Positions 10,379-14,577 of a DNA stretch of 14,577 bases are shown here, in pieces; positions within the stretch are counted from its first letter, which is position 1, and each line of letters opens with the position of its first letter. A model generated the notes under the pieces. The model was given only the letters and a program-made list of their open reading frames with translations, was not told the DNA's origin and ran no database searches. The position numbers and the translations under genes were made by a program. The stretch comes from Phoronis ovalis (taxonomy: Eukaryota > Phoronida > Phoronidae). The DNA lies in NCBI GenBank assembly GCA_028565635.1, contig JAOXYB010031532.1, positions 1 to 14,577 on the forward strand, read 5' to 3'.

Positions 10379-10415
10379 TCACGTGACCTCGTATCAGTTC
10401 GCGTACGAGAGGTCA
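10379..10415. promoter_or_regulatory. TCACGTGA E-box overlapping an imperfect hairpin
   Basis: TCACGTGA (10379-10386) is a palindromic E-box of the USF/MITF/TFE type. GACCTCGTA (10385-10393) pairs with TACGAGAGGTC (10404-10414) through a two-base bulge. The same arms are inverted TGACCT/AGGTCA half-sites. Function is unproven, since no transcript start is identified. Confidence 0.3.
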
Positions 10416-10581
10416 AGTTTAAGTAGCTCCAGGTTCCGATCGGAGACATCTCCAAGGGGGTTAAATTTTTGGCAAATATCTCGAAATTTGTACCGCTGTT
10501 GGGAGGGTAAATGGATCAGTTTCCTAAGATATATGTGTGATGCAAGTGGACCGAGAGAGAATTTGGCGTTCAGCGTTTCGG

Positions 10582-10587
10582 TTTATT
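10582..10587 (-). terminator. Possible polyadenylation signal for the minus-strand candidate exon
   Basis: TTTATT on the plus strand reads AATAAA on the minus strand, about 190 bases after the stop codon at 10780. The distance is reasonable for a 3' UTR, but the hexamer is common in AT-rich DNA. Confidence 0.25.
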
Positions 10588-10779
10588 TAACAAATATATT
10601 TGAAATCGTTCATTTAACATTGCGTTGGATGGGACTTCCTACTATTGTGTGCTACCTTAGATTGGACGGGATGTGAATAAACAGTGCGCTACCTTCTAAA
10701 GACGATGGCAGCGCCATCTGTCCGCTTTGAAACATTTCACCTCATATATAGAAATGGATTCTGTCTTAGTTGATTTCCT

Positions 10780-11046
10780 CTAATTTGAAGCTCGTAATCC
10801 GCCGAATCTTTTGTTTCCATAATTTTTCGTTTTCAAATTTATAAGACGCTTACCGGTATCATCTAAAATACGTATCTTTATTTCTCTTGCTCCATTTCCG
10901 TCTATCATACAGTCAGCAAGCGTTGTAAACGCGGCATCAACTGTTTGTGTTCTTTCCTTATCGTATTCCAAGCGACTAACCATGTCGTTAAATGTAAATT
11001 TTAGAGTATCAACAATATCAGCATGAATGAATTCAAATCGTTTTTC
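10780..11046 (-). CDS. Candidate 3'-terminal exon, 88 codons, unrecognised protein
   Basis: On the minus strand an open frame runs from 11046 to the TAG at 10782-10780. Just upstream the strand reads TTATGTTATAG and then GAAAAACGA, so the in-frame TAG at 11049-11047 could be the AG of an intron acceptor, giving a phase-0 exon of 88 codons. The first Met is residue 22 (10983). The product starts EKRFEFIHADIVDTLKF, is charged and mixed (EYDKERTQTVDAAFTTLADC in the middle, REIKIRILDDTGKRLINLKT later), and ends RFGGLRASN. Codons are strongly purine-N-pyrimidine biased, unlike nearby chance frames. No signal peptide, membrane segment or Cys/His cluster is seen. I do not recognise the family. It may be a host gene's last exon or a retroelement fragment. 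Confidence 0.4.
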   Translation of the reverse strand, partial: EKRFEFIHADIVDTLKFTFNDMVSRLEYDKERTQTVDAAFTTLADCMIDGNGAREIKIRILDDTGKRLINLKTKNYGNKRFGGLRASN

Positions 11047-11049
11047 CTA

Positions 11050-11586
11050 TAACATAACCGCCAACTTGTTCTATTACAAATATTTGACTCAACTGTTCTG
11101 TGACGCTCTTTTATATGGTTGGACCTTTTTAAATAACAGAATCCCGAATTCCGTAAAGTTATAAAGCACGGAGTATATCATTCCTGCTGCTCAATTTCAC
11201 TAGTAGTGACCATTCAGCCTATGCAAGTGCTTGCTTGTATTTAAGAAGAGAGGGGACAAGTTTTCCTGAACGCGGTGAGATTTATTGAATTTTATTTTGG
11301 TGCGCGGAGTGATGGGGCAGAGATAAAAATTATTTTCGTGTTTTATGATTGCAATATTATAGATTGTGATAGGCTTGTATAACCTGTTCACAAATAGTTT
11401 ATGAAAAGATAATAATTTTACTTTATTTGAGTTGTGATCTCTACCCCTCATTCCCCCCCCCCTCAATGTCCCTTCACAACAGATATTCCTGACGTCATTT
11501 TACCGCATCACAAACTAGTATTTCGTATATACAAGAGAGACTAATTCGGAAACCTAACGTAACAGTATAAAATATGTTCGTACTGG
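11050..11586. other. Gene-free stretch with a C10 run and a perfect CRE
   Basis: A pyrimidine-rich run ends in ten consecutive C residues at 11453-11462. TGACGTCA at 11490-11497 is a second perfect CREB/ATF palindrome. Minus frame 11200-11466 starts inside the C/G run, is His/Lys/Asn/Ile-rich and is not supported as a gene. If the exon at 10780-11046 is real, this stretch would be its intron. Confidence 0.5.
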
Positions 11587-11593
11587 ATATATT

Positions 11594-11611
11594 ATATATA
11601 TATATATATAT
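11594..11611. repeat. (TA)n microsatellite
   Basis: An uninterrupted TA run followed by TTATTATATG. Simple repeat. Confidence 0.9.
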
Positions 11612-11823
11612 TATTATATGAATATATGTGTCTAAGTGTCAATACTCATTTGCCGAATTTTTCTGTAATTTGCACTCAGTATAAATATTTTGAGAAAAGT
11701 GACTTCTGTCCTCGAGCAAAAAGATGTTTATTTAATAAATATAATATATATTTCAAGTAATAATAAAGTTTGTGCAAACTGACAATCTCAGACTTATCAA
11801 ACAAACTGAATAACAACTAAATA

Positions 11824-11839
11824 GCCTTTTAGCAAAGGC
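11824..11839. repeat. Left-end hairpin of the transposon-like element
   Basis: GCCTTT-TAGC-AAAGGC is a perfect 6-bp stem with a 4-base loop. It sits directly outside AGGGTTGCTC, which mirrors GGAGCAACCT at the other end. Confidence 0.5.
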
Positions 11840-11980
11840 AGGGTTGCTCATATTGGCTTTTATGAACATTACCTGATCTCTAAATCACCTTTCACCATCA
11901 TTTTGGAATTTTTCAGCAAATAATAGAAATTCATTGCTTTGGAACTTCTTGACTTCTATGCTTTCTGAATTTTGAGAGTT

Positions 11981-11993
11981 TGAACTTTGACCT
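11981..11993 (-). promoter_or_regulatory. DR1-type nuclear-receptor site, unit 1
   Basis: TGAACTTTGACCT reads AGGTCAAAGTTCA on the minus strand: two half-sites with a one-base spacer, the form bound by RXR/HNF4/COUP-TF-type receptors. A TCAAGGTCA extended half-site (NR5A/ERR type) lies at 12012-12020. Binding is inferred from sequence only. Confidence 0.45.
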
Positions 11994-12222
11994 CCAGATG
12001 ACGTTTTGACATCAAGGTCAACTCCGGACTGTCATATGTCAAAGTACAAACACTATTGGACTAAACACTTTGACTTACAGTATGTTTCTTCCATAAATTT
12101 AATTTAAAAGATGGTTAAAAACATTCACCTTTTAATACCTAAATATTCTAAAAGGTCATCTAAAGAACCTTTTTGTAACCTAATACCATCATTTTGGAAT
12201 ATTTCGAGCAATTTTAGAATTT

Positions 12223-12235
12223 TGACCTTTGACCC
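12223..12235 (-). promoter_or_regulatory. DR1-type nuclear-receptor site, unit 2
   Basis: TGACCTTTGACCC reads GGGTCAAAGGTCA on the minus strand, a near-consensus DR1. Five bases further, TGACCTTTTGACCC (12241-12254) forms a DR2 arrangement of the same half-sites. Confidence 0.5.
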
Positions 12236-12476
12236 CTAAATGACCTTTTGACCCCAATATCAGCAATGGCTAGCCTGAGGATGTCAAACATCAAATATTA
12301 TTTCCTTAACTGTAACATATTTCGAGATACAGCTTAGTGAAAATTGGAAGATCAATAAATTAATTGAAAAGATGCCAAAAAATATCTTTAGTACCGAAAT
12401 ATTAAAAGATCATCTAAAATACTTCGTTGTAACTAAGTACAATCATTTTACAACATTTTGAACTTTTTTCCAAATG

Positions 12477-12489
12477 TGACCTTTGACCT
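12477..12489 (-). promoter_or_regulatory. DR1-type nuclear-receptor site, unit 3 (perfect)
   Basis: TGACCTTTGACCT is the exact inverse of AGGTCAAAGGTCA, the textbook DR1. TGACCTTTTAACCT (12495-12508) and TCAAGGTCA (12508-12516) follow, repeating the arrangement of the other units. Confidence 0.5.
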
Positions 12490-12749
12490 CCAAATGACCT
12501 TTTAACCTCAAGGTCAGCATCCGGTACAGATGTCACACCTTAAGTACCGCGTCTATAACTGTAACAGTCTTCACGGTATAGCTTAGTGAAAATTGGAAGA
12601 TCAATAAATGAATTGAAAACATGCCAAAAAATTACATGTCACACCTGTACCGTGTTCCCAGCAGTAACCGTCTTCGAGATATAGCTTGTTGAAAATTGGA
12701 AGAAAAAAAAAAAAAGAAAAAGAAGAAGAAAGAAATCGTACAAAACCAA

Positions 12750-12778
12750 TAGGCTTGCTCCCTTATAGGAGCAACCTA
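12750..12778. repeat. Right-end hairpin of the transposon-like element
   Basis: TAGG-(C)-TTGCTCC pairs with GGAGCAA-CCTA: eleven base pairs with a single bulged C and a six-base loop (CTTATA). It follows the purine-rich tail and probably marks the right terminus. A rho-independent terminator is excluded by the eukaryotic context. Confidence 0.65.
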
Positions 12779-12780
12779 AT

Positions 12781-13897
12781 TATTGTGGTTCAGTAATAGC
12801 ATTTATATATATGTGTGTATTTATTTCATCTGTAGGCCAGGCCCTTCGATACAAATGTTTTACAATACAAATATGGCATTCTGTTTTTTTACAATCAATG
12901 TACACATAAGCACAATTAACATAATCACATTTATAGTACACATTTATTTAAATGAACTGCTTTTAAACTTTAACAACAAATGATTCTCGAGTCATTGTCC
13001 ATTAAAACTTAGGTGTAATAAATAATCCCAAGTATTTGTAACAAAAAGATACAACCGACACACTAGTACTATTACTATTGTTGTCCATTGTTCATATTTT
13101 CTGTATCTGTCACCATTACGGAAAGTATGATTTTAGTTAATATCTAGAGTTACTTCCATGCCTCCTATACAACTTGTTAACATTTAGTGTAGCCTCCAGA
13201 ATAACATCTGTCCTGTGATGAATATTATTATATGACGTTGTGTCATATACTCACGCACCACTTAAAAATTCCAATACCCTATTTAGTACCCAATTTAGAT
13301 TGTTGCCAGTCAGAATCCGGTTATGCAAAAAAATATTTTTTTGTGGATGTATTATCATGCCATTACTCCATTCATCTATAACATAAAATACCTAATCAGT
13401 ACCAGGGGCTATGGGTAAAACACCTACCAATAGTAAGTATTGGAGAATGGATGTATAAAATATGTGCATAAAAAGTGTCCTGACTGGAGAGACTAGAATT
13501 CTTGTCATTATATGGAGAAGTGTTCTTAGTAATCAAGATTTCAAAGGCGATCTATATATGCTAATTGAGATCTTCCTGGGTCAAGATTGGCATAATTTTA
13601 GCCAGTTGTTCAGCTGATAGTAATCTTTGAGTCCGATGCAGAGATAGGATTACCTAGTCTTCACACGTATTTGGCTATATAGAGTTTATACACAGGTGTA
13701 AACAAATATATTAATGGAATTATTTCATCTGGGAAATACCCTAAATCAAGCATTTTATTAATACTGCTTTGTTATCAAAGGTACCAACTTTCCACTGCTG
13801 TTTTTGAGAAACTCCACTTCAATATTATTTATACTAGGTGACCATTTTTCATCTACATCAGTGCATTCATGCTTCGTCTTCAGTTAATTTTTTCTGA
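12781..13897. other. Unassigned stretch; may include the 5' UTR of the LINE
   Basis: No supported gene is seen. Frame 12783-12983 is AT-rich chance. A small palindrome, CCAATA-GTAAG-TATTGG, occurs at 13427-13443. No boundary of the downstream LINE (target-site duplication or shared 5' end) can be recognised without a second copy to compare. Confidence 0.5.
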
Positions 13898-14059
13898 AAT
13901 TCATCTACAATTAGTACAAAAAACAGGGATTTCTTCACTGCTTGCTCCCATGCTGACATACTGATTAAAAAGGACATTGTACATAACCAAACCAGATTAT
14001 CTGCATATATATCTCTAAGATCAACCTTGAAATATAAACACTCTAATAACCAATCGTTG

Positions 14060-14577
14060 ATGTACCTTTGCTTTATACTCATAGCACAGGCTGGAGATAC
14101 AGAAAGCAAACCTGGACCAATTCAAGATCAAGTCCCATATCCTTGTGGTACCTGTGCCAGCAATGTCAACAACTCTCATGCAGCAGTATGCTGTGACACC
14201 TGTGACAAGTGGTATCACAAGACTTGCATGGGAATAACAGATTCTCGATTCGATAATTTACAACACAGCAATATTTCCTGGATCTGTGCGACATGTGGGA
14301 CTCCAAACTACTCAACATGTTTATTTGACTCATCTTTATTGAACTCACTTGAGGTATCAAACAGATTTAAAAGCATATCAGATTCAGAAGTAAGTAGCCC
14401 AGGACAACCTCTGCTTTCATCAACACCGAAAGCGAAATACAGCAAGAAACCAGTGAAAAAACAGACCCCATCTAGAATTGTAGTTATTAACTGTCAGTCG
14501 TTACGTAAGAAAGCTCCTAACCTCCATGAGATGATTGATTCCATCAAACCAGATGTGATAATTGGCACAGAGTCGTG
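14060..14577 (+). CDS. LINE polyprotein, N-terminal 172 residues (PHD finger + endonuclease start)
   Basis: Nicks target DNA and, with the missing reverse transcriptase, would copy the element's RNA into the genome. Residues 1-11 are a short hydrophobic leader (MYLCFILIAQA). Residues 12-20 are GDTESKPGP, a 2A-like motif. Residues 29-79 form a PHD-type zinc finger with ligands C29, C32, C45, C48, H53, C56, C76, C79 and the usual Trp (W74) before the last pair. Residues 80-138 are a Ser/Lys-rich linker. The endonuclease begins at about 139 with N144 in NCQSL and E171 in GTES, 27 residues apart, which suits the catalytic Asn and Glu of this family. I chose Met 14060 because the leader plus 2A-like start is typical of these elements, but the frame is open back to 13898, so an earlier non-Met-initiated or spliced extension is not excluded. 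No frameshift or stop interrupts it within the window. Confidence 0.85.
   Translation, partial: MYLCFILIAQAGDTESKPGPIQDQVPYPCGTCASNVNNSHAAVCCDTCDKWYHKTCMGITDSRFDNLQHSNISWICATCGTPNYSTCLFDSSLLNSLEVSNRFKSISDSEVSSPGQPLLSSTPKAKYSKKPVKKQTPSRIVVINCQSLRKKAPNLHEMIDSIKPDVIIGTES
14093..14119 (+). other. 2A-like ribosome-skipping motif, degenerate (Asn to Lys)
   Basis: Encodes GDTESKPGP at residues 12-20. The known 2A signature is D-x-E-x-N-P-G-P, in which the ribosome skips the final Gly-Pro bond. Here Asp, Glu and Pro-Gly-Pro are kept, but the conserved Asn is Lys (AAA at 14108-14110). 2A-like motifs just ahead of the PHD/endonuclease part are known in marine-invertebrate LINEs. With this change, skipping is expected to be weak or absent; that is inference. 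Confidence 0.65.
14144..14296 (+). other. PHD-type zinc finger of the LINE protein
   Basis: Cys4-His-Cys3 pattern with spacings C-x2-C-x12-C-x2-C-x4-H-x2-C-x19-C-x2-C. All eight metal ligands are present, so the fold should be intact. In chromatin proteins PHD fingers read histone H3 tails; in LINEs the role is unproven but a part in chromatin targeting is plausible. Confidence 0.8.

Larger units (their letters stand above)
11821..12780. mobile_element. Non-autonomous transposon-like element with hairpin ends and tandem internal units
   Basis: The interior consists of three diverged ~250-bp units (about 11896-12186, 12187-12440, 12441-12632) plus a partial fourth (about 12637-12702). Shared words include CATCATTTTGGAAT at unit starts, AGCTTAGTGAAAATTGGAAG (12331 and 12580; variant at 12683) and AAAGGTCATCTAAA/AAAGATCATCTAAA. 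A purine-rich tail (12700-12735) and a strong hairpin (12750-12778) follow. The left edge has its own hairpin at 11824-11839, followed by AGGGTTGCTCATATTGG, which resembles the inverse of the right end. No protein is encoded, so mobility would depend on another element. The layout resembles the tandem-core non-autonomous repeats known from bivalves, but I cannot name the family. The strand is arbitrary. Confidence 0.6.
14060..14577 (+). mobile_element. Non-LTR retrotransposon (LINE), 5' part, cut by the window end
   Basis: Identified from its reading frame: short hydrophobic leader, 2A-like motif, PHD finger and the first two motifs of an apurinic-type (EEP) endonuclease. This is a CR1/jockey-like arrangement. 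Reverse transcriptase and the 3' end lie outside the window. The element's 5' boundary is unknown and may be well upstream, so only the coding part is delimited. Base composition is visibly richer in GC than the flanking DNA. Minus-strand frames across 13867-14360 are shadows of this gene. Confidence 0.85.

Noticed and set aside
10335-10676. 113-codon plus-strand frame, the longest in the window, with AATAAA overlapping its stop codon
   Set aside because: Trp- and Ser/Arg-rich with no recognisable domain; two minus-strand frames across the same bases read about equally well, and it would lie in the 3' UTR of the better-supported minus-strand exon. Not excluded, but not supportable.
11200-11466. 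88-codon minus-strand frame beginning in the C10/G10 run
   Set aside because: Starts in a homopolymer and is Asn/Lys/His/Ile-rich as expected from AT-rich DNA.
13867-14360. Three minus-strand frames of 64-80 codons
   Set aside because: They are antisense shadows of the LINE frame, whose PHD and endonuclease motifs are clear on the plus strand.
1-14577. CRISPR arrays, prophage, operons, riboswitches or a novel defence system
   Set aside because: The DNA is eukaryotic in character; the repeats are microsatellites and diverged transposon-like copies without regular spacers, and no supporting proteins are encoded.

Overview
The window is AT-rich, intron- or intergene-like eukaryotic DNA. There are no bacterial-style gene blocks, operons or ribosome sites. 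It holds simple (GT)n and (TA)n tracts, diverged repeats and the 5' part of one non-LTR retrotransposon. The retrotransposon type (short leader, 2A-like motif, PHD finger, endonuclease) and the TGACCTTTGACCT-bearing repeat both resemble elements I associate with molluscs, so a marine invertebrate, probably a bivalve or other mollusc, is my best guess. That is inference, not proof.

Layout. 1-790 is a composite array: (GT)n tracts separate diverged copies of a ~100-bp unit. About 1320-2145 is one copy of a diverged ~0.8-kb repeat. 2150-5640 is AT-rich DNA with no supported gene. 5641-5904 is a weak exon candidate. 5905-6980 holds little except an imperfect palindrome centred on a perfect CRE. 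6981-9540 looks like a second, rearranged and internally repeated version of the block at 286-2145, including a single isolated copy of a motif from the GT array. 9540-10780 is somewhat more GC-rich, with short palindromes. 10780-11046 on the minus strand is a plausible 3'-terminal protein-coding exon of an unrecognised gene. 11050-11820 contains a pyrimidine/C10 run, a second perfect CRE and a (TA)n tract. About 11821-12780 is a non-autonomous transposon-like element with hairpin ends and three internal units, each carrying a DR1 nuclear-receptor-type site. 12780-13897 is unassigned and may be partly the 5' UTR of the LINE. The LINE reading frame starts at or before 14060 and runs off the window end.

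No host gene is complete in this window. The most informative items are the LINE leader, which ends in a 2A-like motif with a key Asn changed to Lys; the transposon-borne tandem DR1 sites; the ~2-kb ancient colinear duplication; and the minus-strand candidate exon.
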